Part shown: one piece after another, positions 32,793 through 42,689 of the stretch
How the letters are laid out: the number at the start of each line of letters is the position of its first letter
Position numbering within the stretch: position 1 is the first letter of the stretch
Origin: Moritella sp.
GTDB lineage: Bacteria; Pseudomonadota; Gammaproteobacteria; Enterobacterales; Moritellaceae
Assembly (NCBI RefSeq): GCF_013215705.1
Contig: NZ_JABSQR010000035.1
Coordinates: 1-54,978 of the forward strand
Direction of reading: 5' to 3'
Length of the DNA stretch: 54,978 nt
The notes under the pieces: generated by a model
Seen by the model: only the letters and a program-made list of their open reading frames with translations
What the model was told of the DNA's origin: nothing
Databases searched by the model: none
Position numbers and translations under genes: made by a program

Positions 32793-33458
32793 ATGCAATT
32801 TAATTTTGAGTACATGCTAAACCTGTTCCCGATACTGCTTAAGTATTTGGGAACAACCATGCAGATGGCACTGATTGGTGTCGTCTTTGCCCTGATAATA
32901 GCCATTGGCTTAGCGGTGGTACGCACGTTCAAAGTGCCTGTACTCAATCAATTAGCGATGTTATTTATTTCTTTTTTTCGTGGCACCCCGCTCCTTGTCC
33001 AGTTATTTTTGTTGTATTACGGTCTGCCGCGCGTATTCCCAATATTGATCCACATGGATGCCTTTACCGCATCCGTGATTGGCTTAACCTTGCACTTTGC
33101 CGCTTACAAAGCAGAAAGTATTCGCGCCGCCATTATGGCGGTGGATAAATCCCAGATGGAAGCCGCACTCAGTATCGGCATGACCACGAGTCAAGCGATG
33201 CGCCGTATCGTGCTGCCACAAGCTGCACGTATTGCCACCCCATCATTGATGAATTACTTTATCGATATGATCAAAAGCACATCCTTGGCGTTTACGCTCG
33301 GTGTTACCGAGATCATGGCAAAAACGCAGATGGAAGCGTCATCAAGTTTTTACTTCTTCGAAAGCTACCTGGCTGTGGCGTTAATTTACTGGGCTGTGGT
33401 AATGGTCTTTAGCCAAATGCAGGTACATTTAGAACGTTACCTCAACAAGGCGTATTAA
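32793..33458 (+). CDS. Polar amino-acid ABC transporter, permease
   Basis: A 221-aa inner-membrane permease with about five hydrophobic helices. It begins immediately after the binding-protein stop codon. The family segment [20 protein letters not shown] (about 52-71) and the EAA loop [22 protein letters not shown] (around 127-148), which contacts the ATPase, are clear. It belongs to the HisM/GlnP/TcyB group and forms the channel with the ATPase encoded next. Confidence 0.92.
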   Translation: MQFNFEYMLNLFPILLKYLGTTMQMALIGVVFALIIAIGLAVVRTFKVPVLNQLAMLFISFFRGTPLLVQLFLLYYGLPRVFPILIHMDAFTASVIGLTLHFAAYKAESIRAAIMAVDKSQMEAALSIGMTTSQAMRRIVLPQAARIATPSLMNYFIDMIKSTSLAFTLGVTEIMAKTQMEASSSFYFFESYLAVALIYWAVVMVFSQMQVHLERYLNKAY

Positions 33459-33459
33459 C

Positions 33460-34194
33460 ATGATCAAAGTCGCTAATTTAAGTAAGAATTTTGGTGATAA
33501 CGTGGTTTTACGCCAAATTGATTTAGATATCAAAGAAGGTGAAACAACCGTTATTATTGGCCCTTCAGGCACAGGTAAATCAACGCTGTTACGTTGTCTC
33601 AATTTTCTCGAGCAGCCAACCAGCGCGACCATTACCATTGATAATTTAGTGGTTGATGCCAGCACGGCCACTAAAAAACAAATTACCGAACTGCGAAAAA
33701 AAACCGCCTTCGTATTTCAGAACTATGCACTCTTTGCCAATAAAACCGCGCTCGAGAACATTACCGAGGGCTTGATTACCGTCCGCGGTAAATCGGCAGA
33801 AGTCGCCAAACAAGAAGCGCTTACTATCCTTAAAAGCATTGGTTTAACAGATAAACAGAACAGTTACCCTTCGGCATTGTCAGGGGGACAACAACAACGT
33901 ATCGGCATAGCGCGAGCAATGGCGGCACAAAGCAAAGTGATTTTGTTTGATGAACCGACGTCGGCGTTAGACCCAGAATGGGTGGGTGAAGTACTCACGT
34001 TAATGCGTCAATTAGCCAAACAAAAGCAAACCATGCTGATTGTGACGCACGAAATGCAATTTGCAAAAGAGATCGCAGACCGGGTGATTTTCATGGATCA
34101 AGGTCAGATTGTTGAACAAGGATCCGCGGATATGATCTTTAATAACCCGCAAGATCCCCGTACTCGTACATTTTTACAGCGAGTAAATCAATAA
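33460..34194 (+). CDS. Polar amino-acid ABC transporter, ATP-binding protein
   Basis: A 244-aa ABC ATPase similar to TcyN/YecC and GlnQ. Walker A is [15 protein letters not shown] (about residues 30-44), Q-loop FVFQNYALF, signature [15 protein letters not shown], Walker [15 protein letters not shown] and the switch His in IVTHEMQF. It starts one base after the permease stop codon, so the three genes form one operon. No terminator is visible directly after it; the rpmH promoter follows. Confidence 0.94.
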   Translation: MIKVANLSKNFGDNVVLRQIDLDIKEGETTVIIGPSGTGKSTLLRCLNFLEQPTSATITIDNLVVDASTATKKQITELRKKTAFVFQNYALFANKTALENITEGLITVRGKSAEVAKQEALTILKSIGLTDKQNSYPSALSGGQQQRIGIARAMAAQSKVILFDEPTSALDPEWVGEVLTLMRQLAKQKQTMLIVTHEMQFAKEIADRVIFMDQGQIVEQGSADMIFNNPQDPRTRTFLQRVNQ

Positions 34195-34566
34195 TCCGAC
34201 ACTATAAAGTGGATAAATTAGCAGTGCTGACTTGTTAGTTAGTAAATAGCCTGTATAATTCCCCGCTTGATCCCTGTGATCAGATTGGAATTACAGCAAT
34301 TATTAAACCAAATTATAATTTTTATCTCTATGGATAGGAATTTAGCCTATTATTTCATGTATCCAATCGCATAATAATCGGCCGAGAATATCGAATTTAA
34401 GTGAGATATTGCTATTTTCACGAGGCGAGTATTGATTAATTATTGACTTGTATTACAACAATGATTAAAATTCCGCCTCTTTTTGTGTTAGTCAAGTTGA
34501 CGACCGGTCATTATTTCTTGGCTAACTCAACATAACTGTACAGTTAATTTTATAACGGATAAAGCT
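34195..34566. other. Leader and promoter region of rpmH
   Basis: About 372 bases without a gene. It contains the promoter at 34232-34259 and then some 300 bases of AT-rich sequence before rpmH. A long upstream region before rpmH is common in gammaproteobacteria. I see no clear riboswitch or hairpin. Confidence 0.6.
34232..34259 (+). promoter_or_regulatory. Probable promoter for the rpmH-rnpA operon
   Basis: TTGTTA, a 16-base spacer and a perfect TATAAT, followed by TCCCCGC. It lies about 300 bases before rpmH, and other promoters nearer to the gene are possible. Confidence 0.5.
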
Positions 34567-34701
34567 ATGAAACGTACTTTTCAACCAAGTAACCTTAAGC
34601 GTAAACGTTCACACGGTTTCCGCGCACGTAAAGCAACTGTAGGTGGCCGTAAGGTTCTTGCACGTCGCCGTGCAAAAGGTCGTAAGACTTTAAGCGCTTA
34701 A
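34567..34701 (+). CDS. rpmH: 50S ribosomal protein L34
   Basis: A 44-aa, very basic ribosomal protein, beginning [19 protein letters not shown] and ending [12 protein letters not shown], nearly the standard bacterial L34. It is a component of the large ribosomal subunit. It precedes rnpA by 9 bases, the conserved rpmH-rnpA pair. It is too short for usual gene-length cut-offs, but the match over its whole length leaves little doubt. Confidence 0.98.
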   Translation: MKRTFQPSNLKRKRSHGFRARKATVGGRKVLARRRAKGRKTLSA

Positions 34702-34710
34702 TTATCAGAC

Positions 34711-35067
34711 GTGATAGATAAGAGCTTTCCTCGGGAGTTACGTTTGTTAACTCCCGAACACTTCAAAAACGTATTCGCAGACCCTGTGCGATCAGCCTCA
34801 CCTCATATAACTATACTTGCCAAAAATAACTCACTTGGACATCCTCGTCTTGGTTTAGCGGTACCTAAAAAAGCGATTAAACTTGCTGTCGGCCGTAACC
34901 GAGTTAAGCGTCTAATTAGAGAAAGTTTTCGGACACGCCAACATGATTTTCCGAATGTTGATATCGTGGTTATAGCTAAATCAGGTATTGCAAACTTGGA
35001 AAATGCAGAAATCGATGCATTATTGGAGAAGTTATGGCGCAAACTTTGTCGCCGTTGCAATGGTTAG
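34711..35067 (+). CDS. rnpA: Ribonuclease P protein component
   Basis: A 118-aa basic protein that helps the catalytic RNA of RNase P bind and cleave the 5' leader of pre-tRNA. The RNR signature is in [14 protein letters not shown] (about residues 60-73), and [14 protein letters not shown] precedes it. It begins with GTG at 34711. Its 3' end overlaps yidD by 34 bases in another frame, as in many bacteria. Confidence 0.96.
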   Translation: MIDKSFPRELRLLTPEHFKNVFADPVRSASPHITILAKNNSLGHPRLGLAVPKKAIKLAVGRNRVKRLIRESFRTRQHDFPNVDIVVIAKSGIANLENAEIDALLEKLWRKLCRRCNG

Positions 35068-35285
35068 GCACCAAATTAATACGAGGGTACCAATTATTCA
35101 TTAGTCCAATAATTGGGCCTCGCTGTCGCTTCACTCCAACGTGTTCTCAATACGCGATAGAATCAATAAAACTCCACGGATTTACAAAAGGTTGTTGGCT
35201 CACAGCCAAACGTCTATTAATATGTCATCCTTTTAGTAATAAACATGGTTACGATCCTGTTCCTGACCCCAAACAAAGAGATTAA
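35034..35285 (+). CDS. yidD: Membrane protein insertion efficiency factor YidD
   Basis: An 83-aa member of the YidD/UPF0161 family. The signature [19 protein letters not shown] and [16 protein letters not shown] (three conserved Cys positions) is clear, with GYDPVPDP near the C terminus. It is thought to help YidC insert inner-membrane proteins. It starts inside rnpA and ends 7 bases before yidC. Confidence 0.95.
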   Translation: MAQTLSPLQWLGTKLIRGYQLFISPIIGPRCRFTPTCSQYAIESIKLHGFTKGCWLTAKRLLICHPFSNKHGYDPVPDPKQRD

Positions 35286-35292
35286 TTAGATT

Positions 35293-36936
35293 ATGGAATC
35301 CCAACGTAATTTACTTGTCATCGGATTATTGTTTGTCAGCTTTTTGCTATTTACCGAATGGCAAAATAAAGACAACCCGGTTGCAGTACCAACAACGACT
35401 CAAGCGATCATTAATAGTTTAACTGGCGATGTACCAGCAGGCAGTGACTCATCAACTAATGCGCCAAACAGCACACAATCAAACAATCTGATCACTATCA
35501 GCTCAGATGTACTTGAATTGACTATCGACACCTTAGGTGGTGATATTGTTCGTGCAGACTTACTTGAGCATGCGACAGAGCTTGATGCAGAAGAGCGTTT
35601 CACGTTATTACAAAATGATGCAACAAATATTTATGTTGCACAAAGTGGTCTTATTGGCGCAAACGGTCCAGATGCAAACGAAAATGGTCGTCCACAATAC
35701 AGTACTACCGCGACCAGCTTCACGATTTCAGGTGATACATTAAGTATTCCTCTATCTTATACAGATGCGAATGGGGTTGAATTTACCAAAATATTTACCC
35801 TAACTCGTGGTGATTATGACGTTGACGTTAGCTACAAAATTAATAACCTATCAGCTAACGCTATTTCGGTGCAAATGTACGGTCAATTAAAACAAAATAT
35901 TGATCTTACAACTGACGAAAGCAGCGGCATGATGATGAAAGCTTATCGTGGTGCCGCACTAGGTACGACTGATAAACGCTATGAAAAATACAATTTCGAT
36001 GATATTAGCGATGCAAACCTAAGCCGTACAACCGCAGCAGGTTGGGTTGGCATGTTACAACATTATTTTGTAACAGCTTGGATCCCAGGCGATAGCCAAA
36101 ACCAGTTCTATAGTTTAAACATTGGTCGTACTGACTTCACCCAAGGTCAAGCGATTATTGGTTTCAAACAACCTGTTGAAGCGATTGCGGCAAACAGCGA
36201 AGCAACTATCTCAGCAAAACTTTGGATTGGTCCAAAATTACAAGATGAAATGGGTGAATTAGTTGAAGGCCTTGACCTCACTGTAGATTACAGCTGGTTA
36301 TGGTTCATTGCCCAACCGCTATTTAAATTACTACAGTTCTTCCATGGTTTAGTGGGTAACTGGGGTATTGCGGTAATCATGATCACCTTTACCGTACGTG
36401 GTGCAATGTATCCGCTAACCAAAGCGCAATATACGTCAATGGCTAAAATGCGCTTACTACAGCCTAAATTAACGGCATTACGTGAAAAATGTGGTGACGA
36501 CAAACAAAAAATGTCGCAATCAATGATGGCATTGTATAAAGAAGAGAAAGTAAATCCATTAGGCGGTTGTTTCCCAATGATCATCCAAATGCCTATTTTC
36601 ATCTCTTTATACTGGGCATTAATGGAAAGTGTGGAATTACGTCACGCACCATTCGCATTGTGGATCAATGATTTATCAGCACAAGACCCGTACTACGTAT
36701 TACCGTTATTAATGGGTGTTACTATGTTCATGATCCAGAAAATGTCGCCGACACAAGTACAGGATCCAATGCAACAGAAAGTCATGCAGTTTATGCCTGT
36801 TATGTTTACTTTCTTCTTCTTGTGGTTCCCTGCAGGGCTAGTTCTATACTGGTTAATGAGTAACGTGGTTACAATTATCCAACAAACTATTATTTTCCGC
36901 TCTCTGGAAAAACAAGGTTTGCATAGTAAGAAATAA
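35293..36936 (+). CDS. yidC: Membrane protein insertase YidC
   Basis: A 547-aa Oxa1/YidC insertase, similar to E. coli YidC (548 aa). TM1 is [17 protein letters not shown] (about residues 7-23). A large periplasmic beta-sandwich domain (about 55-340) follows, then the five-helix core starting near [18 protein letters not shown], with [16 protein letters not shown] and the cytoplasmic helical hairpin. The hydrophilic-groove Arg is in [10 protein letters not shown]. It inserts and folds proteins such as the F0 c subunit, also encoded here. A strong terminator follows at 36953-36978. Confidence 0.97.
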   Translation: MESQRNLLVIGLLFVSFLLFTEWQNKDNPVAVPTTTQAIINSLTGDVPAGSDSSTNAPNSTQSNNLITISSDVLELTIDTLGGDIVRADLLEHATELDAEERFTLLQNDATNIYVAQSGLIGANGPDANENGRPQYSTTATSFTISGDTLSIPLSYTDANGVEFTKIFTLTRGDYDVDVSYKINNLSANAISVQMYGQLKQNIDLTTDESSGMMMKAYRGAALGTTDKRYEKYNFDDISDANLSRTTAAGWVGMLQHYFVTAWIPGDSQNQFYSLNIGRTDFTQGQAIIGFKQPVEAIAANSEATISAKLWIGPKLQDEMGELVEGLDLTVDYSWLWFIAQPLFKLLQFFHGLVGNWGIAVIMITFTVRGAMYPLTKAQYTSMAKMRLLQPKLTALREKCGDDKQKMSQSMMALYKEEKVNPLGGCFPMIIQMPIFISLYWALMESVELRHAPFALWINDLSAQDPYYVLPLLMGVTMFMIQKMSPTQVQDPMQQKVMQFMPVMFTFFFLWFPAGLVLYWLMSNVVTIIQQTIIFRSLEKQGLHSKK

Positions 36937-36952
36937 ACTTGCTAATCTTATC

Positions 36953-36978
36953 AAGGCGGCCCTTGTGCCGCCTTTTTT
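36953..36978 (+). terminator. Rho-independent terminator after yidC
   Basis: AAGGCGGC and GCCGCCTT form a GC-rich stem around CCTTGT, with a T-run. It separates yidC from mnmE. Confidence 0.92.
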
Positions 36979-37011
36979 CATCTAAAAAATCTACTATCTT
37001 CGGGTAATCAC

Positions 37012-38376
37012 ATGCTAACTAATGAAACTATCATTGCACAAGCCACACCGCCAGGACGAGGTGGTGTAGGTATTATTCGTATCTCTGGCGCAAAAACAGA
37101 GTTAGTCGCACAGACAATTTTAAATAAAATTCCAGCCGTGCGAAAAGCCGATTACTTATCTTTCTTGGATGAAGACCAGCAAACAATTGACCAAGGTATT
37201 GCCATCTTGTTCAAAGCACCAAATTCATTTACCGGTGAAGATGTTTTAGAGTTACAAGGTCATGGTGGTCCCGTGATCATGGATATGCTGATGCGTCGTA
37301 TTCTTAAAATAGACGGCATCAGAATGGCCCGTCCCGGTGAATTTTCAGAACGTGCGTTTCTCAATGACAAAATGGATTTAACCCAAGCCGAAGCCATTGC
37401 CGATCTAATCGATGCCACCTCAGAACGCGCGGTTAAATCAGCAATGAACTCACTGCAAGGTGAATTCTCGAAAAAAATTAATACCCTGACCGAAAGTTTA
37501 ATCCACTTACGTATTTACGTTGAAGCGGCGATTGATTTTCCAGAAGAAGAAGTCGATTTTCTTGCCGACGGTAAAATAGCCCAAGCACTGTATAACATCA
37601 TGGATAACCTCTCTGCGGTGCAAAAAGAAGCCAAGCAAGGGGCCATAATCCGCGAAGGTATGAAAGTGGTGATTGCAGGCCGTCCTAACGCGGGTAAATC
37701 AAGTTTGCTCAATGCGCTAGCAGGTAAAGAATCGGCGATTGTGACCGACATCGCCGGCACAACGCGTGATGTTCTACGTGAACATATCCACATTGATGGT
37801 ATGCCACTGCATATTATTGATACCGCAGGTTTGCGCGACAGCCCTGATCGTGTTGAACAAATTGGTATTGAACGCGCTTGGCAAGAGATCAATAACGCGG
37901 ATCAAGTACTCTTCATGGTTGATGGCACTACAACAGATGCCACGGATCCTGCCGAAATTTGGCCTGACTTCATTGATCGTCTGCCAAGTTCGATCGGACT
38001 GACGGTGATCAGAAATAAGGTGGATCTTACCGGTGAAACACTCACGGTGAGTGACGATCAAAGCCATCCGGTATTTAAAATATCAGCAAAAGAGAACCTT
38101 GGCTTAGATGAGCTTAAGGATCATTTAAAAAAATGCATGGGCTACCAAAGTAATACAGAAGGTGGTTTCATTGCCCGTCGTCGCCACTTAGACGCTATCG
38201 AGAAGGCCGATGAGCACTTACAGATAGGCAAGCAGCAGCTTGAAGTTTATATGGCGGGAGAGCTGCTTGCAGAAGAGCTACGTTTAGCCCAACAGCAACT
38301 ATCTGAAATTACCGGCGAGTTTAGCTCTGACGATCTTCTTGGTCGTATCTTTACTTCATTCTGCATCGGTAAATAA
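37012..38376 (+). CDS. mnmE: tRNA modification GTPase MnmE
   Basis: A 454-aa GTPase, the same length as E. coli MnmE. With MnmG it adds the carboxymethylaminomethyl group to U34 of certain tRNAs. The N-terminal folate-binding domain starts [20 protein letters not shown]. The inserted G domain has G1 [16 protein letters not shown] (about residues 223-238), G3 [10 protein letters not shown] and G4 RNKVD. The C-terminal CIGK motif is present. mnmG, the partner, lies on the far side of oriC. Confidence 0.97.
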   Translation: MLTNETIIAQATPPGRGGVGIIRISGAKTELVAQTILNKIPAVRKADYLSFLDEDQQTIDQGIAILFKAPNSFTGEDVLELQGHGGPVIMDMLMRRILKIDGIRMARPGEFSERAFLNDKMDLTQAEAIADLIDATSERAVKSAMNSLQGEFSKKINTLTESLIHLRIYVEAAIDFPEEEVDFLADGKIAQALYNIMDNLSAVQKEAKQGAIIREGMKVVIAGRPNAGKSSLLNALAGKESAIVTDIAGTTRDVLREHIHIDGMPLHIIDTAGLRDSPDRVEQIGIERAWQEINNADQVLFMVDGTTTDATDPAEIWPDFIDRLPSSIGLTVIRNKVDLTGETLTVSDDQSHPVFKISAKENLGLDELKDHLKKCMGYQSNTEGGFIARRRHLDAIEKADEHLQIGKQQLEVYMAGELLAEELRLAQQQLSEITGEFSSDDLLGRIFTSFCIGK

Positions 38377-38394
38377 TACACAGAGAATAACCTG

Positions 38395-38422
38395 GACGAT
38401 CCTAACTTGGATCGTCAATTTA
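38395..38422 (+). terminator. Hairpin terminator after mnmE
   Basis: GACGATCC and GGATCGTC form an 8-bp stem around TAACTT, followed by AATTTATTT. The T-run is interrupted, so strength is uncertain. Confidence 0.5.
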
Positions 38423-38648
38423 TTTACCACTCGGCTTACACACGGTCACTAAAGATCATCACCGCCACATTTAAAACACTTCGGCAACGATCCAATACCA
38501 TCCATGTTACAAACCCATCCACAGAGTTACCCACAAGTTAACCCTGATAAATGATAACTTTAAACACCGCTAAATAGGTGTGGACAAACCGGCAATTAGC
38601 TCTCGTTTATTAGCAAATAAACCCCGATAAGCAAGTCTAATTATGGCT

Positions 38649-39686
38649 TTATACTCCCGCGATACACGCTTGAATATCGAGTTGATTATCACGGCAAAAT
38701 TCTGTCGCTTGCTGCTGGGAGATATAACCTTGTTCTAACAATAAGTGTATCTCACTGTATAAATTAGCTTGTACCAATAACTTACCAGGCCCCGTATGCT
38801 GCAGAACCGCGCTACTTTCCGACTGTTCATACAAGGCTTTCACCACAGGCCCCGGCAACAGCCAAGCCTGAGCGATTAACGCCGACAAGCGTAATGAATG
38901 CTTGGTCATCATTTGACGGAATAACTTGGAACAGGGTCTAAATTGTGGGTCACTGATATTCATTTCATCGACGATTAATTTAAACAGCGCAATTTTACCC
39001 ACATCGTGAATCAAACCTAAGAAATAGGCTAAGTCAGGATCCTCCCCCCTACTCTCGGCTAACTTTTTTGCCCACAAGGCCGTGGTGAGTGAATGCTGCC
39101 ATAAATGCTGACCAAATAACTTAAAATAAATCGGCTTTATCTCGGTCATATTTTGCATCACGATCGTCAGTACAATCGATTTAATCTGTAAACCGCCTAA
39201 ACGAACAACGGCCGCTTGTAAACTAGTGACCTCCAGAGACCCTAATTGATAACCTGCCGAGTTCACTAACTTGATCACATCAGCGGCCAATACCGGATCC
39301 TGAGTAATCAATGCCGCTAATTGTTCTGCGGTATAATCATCACTGTCAATTAATGCCGATACCTTGTGCAATACTTCAGGTAGTCGCACCACGTTTAACG
39401 CGATACTTTCAGGCCGACCGACCCCCGCTTCAACTTTAAGCAAGATACTTTTTTCTAACGGGTTTAATCCAGCACTCGCTTCTGTTACCACATACTTATG
39501 ATTAAACAGCAAATCATAAAATAATGAACTCGTGTCAATTATCTCATCCGCTACAGCGACATCAGGTATACTCACGGTTGTCGTCGCAACCTTATTAATA
39601 ATCGGTTTAGGTGGCGCATTCGGTGTCTTTTTAGCCCGTAGAGAACGACCAAATACAGTAAGAAAACGTTGATACAATGAAGCCAT
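38649..39686 (-). CDS. HDOD-domain protein
   Basis: A 345-aa protein with an HDOD domain over about residues 95-300, a relative of HD phosphohydrolases often found with signalling proteins. It has LPEVLHKVSALIDSDDYTAE and AALITQDPVLAADVIKLVNSA, as in HDOD proteins. GLIHDVGKIALFKL keeps an intact HD pair, although many HDOD domains lose the metal ligands. The first 80 or so residues are basic and then of low complexity. No receiver, GGDEF or EAL domain is fused. It is divergent from mioC (88-base gap). Its role is unknown. Confidence 0.8.
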   Translation of the reverse strand: MASLYQRFLTVFGRSLRAKKTPNAPPKPIINKVATTTVSIPDVAVADEIIDTSSLFYDLLFNHKYVVTEASAGLNPLEKSILLKVEAGVGRPESIALNVVRLPEVLHKVSALIDSDDYTAEQLAALITQDPVLAADVIKLVNSAGYQLGSLEVTSLQAAVVRLGGLQIKSIVLTIVMQNMTEIKPIYFKLFGQHLWQHSLTTALWAKKLAESRGEDPDLAYFLGLIHDVGKIALFKLIVDEMNISDPQFRPCSKLFRQMMTKHSLRLSALIAQAWLLPGPVVKALYEQSESSAVLQHTGPGKLLVQANLYSEIHLLLEQGYISQQQATEFCRDNQLDIQACIAGV

Positions 39687-39774
39687 AAGTGCCTTAATGG
39701 GTATGAATAATATTGTAATAGACTACATTTTACAGAAAAAACAGTGAAAGCATCGTTTAAATTAAGAGGAAACC

Positions 39775-40224
39775 ATGTACACATTTGAAATAATTGTAGG
39801 AACAACATTGGGATCGGCAGAATATGTCGCGGATCATTTGGCAGAAAAACTAATTGATCAAGGTTTTAAAGTCAATATTCACCTCGATCCTAATTTAGCC
39901 AGCCTGCCGATCGACAATAACCACCCCTGGATCATTTGCACCGCAACGCATGGCGCAGGTGACTACCCTGATAACATCGCACCGCTAGCGCTACAACTGC
40001 AACAAACGAACCCTAATTTAAGCCGCGTGAAATATGCAGTGATCGCCCTGGGCTCAAAATCTTATGATCAATTCTGTAATGCTGGTCATATGATCGATCG
40101 TCAACTGGCTAAATTAAACGCCAAAAAGGTCTCAAAAACACTCGAAATATGCACGCTAGAAACGCCGATCCCTGAAGATGCGATCGACGACTGGTACCCT
40201 GAATGGTCGAATAATTGGCTATAA
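39775..40224 (+). CDS. mioC: Flavodoxin-like protein MioC
   Basis: A 149-aa flavodoxin-like FMN protein, similar in size to E. coli MioC (147 aa), which supports biotin synthase activity. The FMN loop is in VGTTLGSAEYVADHLAEKL (about residues 7-25), and ATHGAGDYPDNI and ALGSKSYDQFCNAG are flavin-contact segments. The gene reads towards oriC, and mnmG reads away from it, the same order and orientation as in E. coli. Transcription of mioC into the origin has been studied there as a modulator of initiation. Confidence 0.93.
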   Translation: MYTFEIIVGTTLGSAEYVADHLAEKLIDQGFKVNIHLDPNLASLPIDNNHPWIICTATHGAGDYPDNIAPLALQLQQTNPNLSRVKYAVIALGSKSYDQFCNAGHMIDRQLAKLNAKKVSKTLEICTLETPIPEDAIDDWYPEWSNNWL

Positions 40225-40259
40225 TATAACCATGATCATGTTTTTTTATTTTTATTTTC

Positions 40260-40268
40260 TGTGGATAA
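40260..40268 (-). promoter_or_regulatory. DnaA box in oriC (perfect)
   Basis: TGTGGATAA, the reverse complement of TTATCCACA. It is part of the larger palindrome at 40262-40305. Confidence 0.88.
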
Positions 40269-40305
40269 CTATAGATCTTTCTTGTGATCAACCTATAGTT
40301 ATCCA
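40262..40305. repeat. Inverted repeat containing DnaA boxes
   Basis: TGGATAACTATAG (40262-40274) and its exact reverse complement CTATAGTTATCCA (40293-40305) flank an 18-base centre. The left arm contains most of a perfect DnaA box and the right arm a box-like TTATCCATG. It directly follows the mioC stop region. Confidence 0.85.
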
Positions 40306-40333
40306 TGTAGAATAAATACAGTAACCGAGGCCC

Positions 40334-40342
40334 TGTGTATAA
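40334..40342 (-). promoter_or_regulatory. DnaA box in oriC
   Basis: TGTGTATAA, the reverse complement of TTATACACA, fits the TTATNCACA consensus and equals a known E. coli oriC box sequence. Confidence 0.8.
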
Positions 40343-40439
40343 CTAGGCTATTTACACCCAGCTTATACGTAACAAGCCCAAGCCTTACTAACAGTAAGTG
40401 ATCGACGCTAAATACATGATCTTCCTAGATCAAAGTGAG

Positions 40440-40448
40440 TTATCAACA
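40440..40448 (+). promoter_or_regulatory. Weak DnaA box beside the GATC array
   Basis: TTATCAACA differs at one position from TTATCCACA. It lies directly next to the GATC-rich AT-rich stretch, where the unwinding element is expected. Confidence 0.6.
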
Positions 40449-40517
40449 GATCAAGGCGATCCTAATAATAGATCTAATAAGATCTCTTTTAAGATCTTTA
40501 AGATCAACAGTTGGATC
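40449..40517. repeat. Phased GATC array, probable DNA unwinding element and SeqA zone
   Basis: GATC starts at 40449, 40458, 40471, 40481, 40493, 40502 and 40514. Several begin GATCT followed by AT-rich sequence, similar to the E. coli 13-mers (GATCTnTTnTTTT). The 9-13 base spacing is about one helical turn. Confidence 0.75.
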
Positions 40518-40612
40518 TAAATAAAAATATAATTAAGATCATTTGCATCTGTGGGATAAAACCGTAGACTGTGCCGCTCTGAATATACCGCCAAATAAAA
40601 CCGAGGTGATAC

Positions 40613-42496
40613 ATGGCATACCATGAACAATTTGAAGTTATCGTCGTAGGTGGCGGACATGCAGGCACAGAAGCCGCTGCCGCTGCTGCTCGTATGGGAC
40701 GAAAGACATTATTATTAACCCATAACATCGATACGCTAGGACATATGTCCTGTAACCCAGCAATCGGTGGTATCGGTAAAGGCCATCTGGTTAAAGAAAT
40801 TGACGCACTTGGCGGCATCATGGGTCAAGCAACTGACCTCGGCGGAATTCAATTTAGAACGTTAAATTCAAGTAAAGGCCCTGCTGTTCGTGCAACGCGT
40901 GCCCAAGCGGATCGTTTGTTATATAAATCAGCGGTACGTCAGAAACTTGAAAATCAACAAAACCTCACGATATTCCAACAATCAGTTGATGATCTTATTA
41001 TTGAAAATGATCGTGTCGTGGGGGTGATGACTCAAGCCGGTTTATCGTTTAGAGCGAAATCAGTGGTATTAACCGTCGGTACTTTCCTTGACGGACTTAT
41101 TCACATTGGCTTACAAAACTATCCTGGTGGTCGCGCGGGTGATCCTGCCTCGGTATCATTGGCTGCCCGTCTACGTGAGTTACCCATCCGTACAGGTCGT
41201 TTAAAAACCGGTACTCCGCCGCGTATTGATGGTCGCACCATTGATTTTTCTGTCATGGAAGAGCAACACGGTGATAAACCAACACCGGTATTTTCTTTCA
41301 TTGGCAGCCGTAAAGATCATCCCCAACAGATACCTTGTTACATCACTCATACCAATAATAAAACTCATGATGTGATCCGCAGTGGTATGGATCGTAGCCC
41401 AATGTACACTGGTGTGATCGAAGGCATTGGCCCACGTTACTGCCCATCGATCGAAGATAAGATCACGCGGTTTGCAGATAAAGAATCACATCAGATTTTT
41501 ATCGAGCCAGAAGGCTTAACAACGCATGAAGTTTACCCTAACGGCATCTCAACGAGCTTGCCTTATGATGTGCAAGTCGATCTTGTTCGTTCGATCCGCG
41601 GTTTAGAGAATGCCCACATTACGCGTCCTGGTTATGCGATCGAGTATGATTACTTCGATCCCCGTGATCTTAAATTGACGTTAGAAAGTAAATTTATCGA
41701 AGGCTTGTTCCTTGCGGGTCAAATTAACGGGACCACGGGTTACGAAGAAGCGGCGGCACAAGGTCTACTTGCTGGTTTAAATGCCGCACGTACAGCACGA
41801 GAAGAAGATACATGGCACCCACGCCGTGATCAGGCTTACTTGGGTGTGTTAGTCGACGATCTGGCCACATTAGGGACCAAAGAACCGTACCGTATGTTTA
41901 CCAGTCGTGCTGAATACCGCTTAATACTGCGTGAAGATAACGCGGATGCGCGTTTAACAGAGCAAGGCCGTGAACTCGGTTTAGTTGATGATCATCGCTG
42001 GCAGGTGTTTAACGAGAAAATGGAAGCCATTGAACTGGAACAACAACGTTTACGCTCAACTTGGATCAATCCGAATAAAGCATTCGCGGATAAGATCAAT
42101 GCAATACTGGCTAAACCACTATCACGTGAACATACCTTAGAAGATCTTCTGCGTCGTCCTGAAGTAACCTACAACGCCTTGATGACAATTGAAGAGCTGG
42201 GTCCTAAGCTAGAGCATGAATCGGCTGCAGAACAAGTTGAGATCACCATTAAGTACGAAGGTTACATCAATCGTCAGAAAGCTGAGATTGAAAAGCAACT
42301 GCGTCATGAAAATACCTTATTGCCAACGGATTTAGATTACGCCAAAATTAAAGGCCTTTCTAATGAAGTGGTTGCTAAGTTAGTCGAGGTTAAACCACAA
42401 ACAATTGGGATGGCATCGCGTATTTCAGGCATCACACCTGCTGCAATTTCAATTTTGTTAATTTATTTGAAAAAGCAAAACCTACTCAGCAAATAA
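40613..42496 (+). CDS. mnmG: tRNA U34 carboxymethylaminomethyl synthesis enzyme MnmG (GidA)
   Basis: A 627-aa FAD protein, close to E. coli MnmG (629 aa), that works with MnmE on tRNA wobble uridines. The FAD-binding motif [17 protein letters not shown] is at about residues 13-29. [23 protein letters not shown] is a family signature (about 46-68), [12 protein letters not shown] is in the middle, and the C-terminal helical domain binds MnmE. It follows oriC directly and reads away from it. A GAGGT ribosome binding site lies just upstream of the start. Confidence 0.97.
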   Translation: MAYHEQFEVIVVGGGHAGTEAAAAAARMGRKTLLLTHNIDTLGHMSCNPAIGGIGKGHLVKEIDALGGIMGQATDLGGIQFRTLNSSKGPAVRATRAQADRLLYKSAVRQKLENQQNLTIFQQSVDDLIIENDRVVGVMTQAGLSFRAKSVVLTVGTFLDGLIHIGLQNYPGGRAGDPASVSLAARLRELPIRTGRLKTGTPPRIDGRTIDFSVMEEQHGDKPTPVFSFIGSRKDHPQQIPCYITHTNNKTHDVIRSGMDRSPMYTGVIEGIGPRYCPSIEDKITRFADKESHQIFIEPEGLTTHEVYPNGISTSLPYDVQVDLVRSIRGLENAHITRPGYAIEYDYFDPRDLKLTLESKFIEGLFLAGQINGTTGYEEAAAQGLLAGLNAARTAREEDTWHPRRDQAYLGVLVDDLATLGTKEPYRMFTSRAEYRLILREDNADARLTEQGRELGLVDDHRWQVFNEKMEAIELEQQRLRSTWINPNKAFADKINAILAKPLSREHTLEDLLRRPEVTYNALMTIEELGPKLEHESAAEQVEITIKYEGYINRQKAEIEKQLRHENTLLPTDLDYAKIKGLSNEVVAKLVEVKPQTIGMASRISGITPAAISILLIYLKKQNLLSK

Positions 42497-42511
42497 ATAA
42501 TTAGTACAACA

Positions 42512-42540
42512 GCCACCGTTAATGCATTTTTCGGTGGCTA
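42512..42540 (+). terminator. Hairpin after mnmG
   Basis: GCCACCG and CGGTGGC form a 7-bp stem with a 13-base loop, followed by TATATAACC without a proper T-run. It may partly separate mnmG from rsmG. Confidence 0.45.
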
Positions 42541-42689
42541 TATAACCTCATTTTTGACATCATCCCCTAATTTGCAATGCTACTATTTAGTTAAGGTGCC
42601 TTTACCTTAATCTGTAGGTTGTCTTGTTCTTTTTTTCTACGATTTAATATTAACTTAGATAATCACGTTTTACCGGAGTAAATCACCCT

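Larger units (their letters stand above)
40225..40612. other. oriC: Chromosomal replication origin oriC
   Basis: A gene-free region between mioC and mnmG, the classical enterobacterial and Vibrio origin position. It contains DnaA boxes TGTGGATAA (40260-40268) and TGTGTATAA (40334-40342), and weaker matches at 40299-40307 and 40440-40448. By my count there are 14 GATC Dam/SeqA sites. Seven of them are packed at 40449-40517 with 9-13 base spacing, in AT-rich GATCT-type repeats that resemble the 13-mer unwinding element, on the mnmG side as in E. coli. A 13-bp-arm palindrome encloses the first boxes. IHF and Fis sites are likely but I cannot place them by eye. Confidence 0.92.

Noticed and set aside
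32513-32947. Open frame of 144 codons antisense to the ABC binding protein and permease
   Set aside because: Shadow of two clear genes, with no ribosome binding site and no family features.
37769-37785. Inverted repeat ATGTTC-TACGT-GAACAT-like string in mnmE resembling parS
   Set aside because: It lacks the CACGTG core and has odd spacing. It lies in well-conserved coding sequence and is explained by codons.
42119-42134. TCACGTGAAC inside mnmG, similar to a parS core
   Set aside because: Only about ten bases match and the left half is wrong; a chance occurrence in coding sequence.
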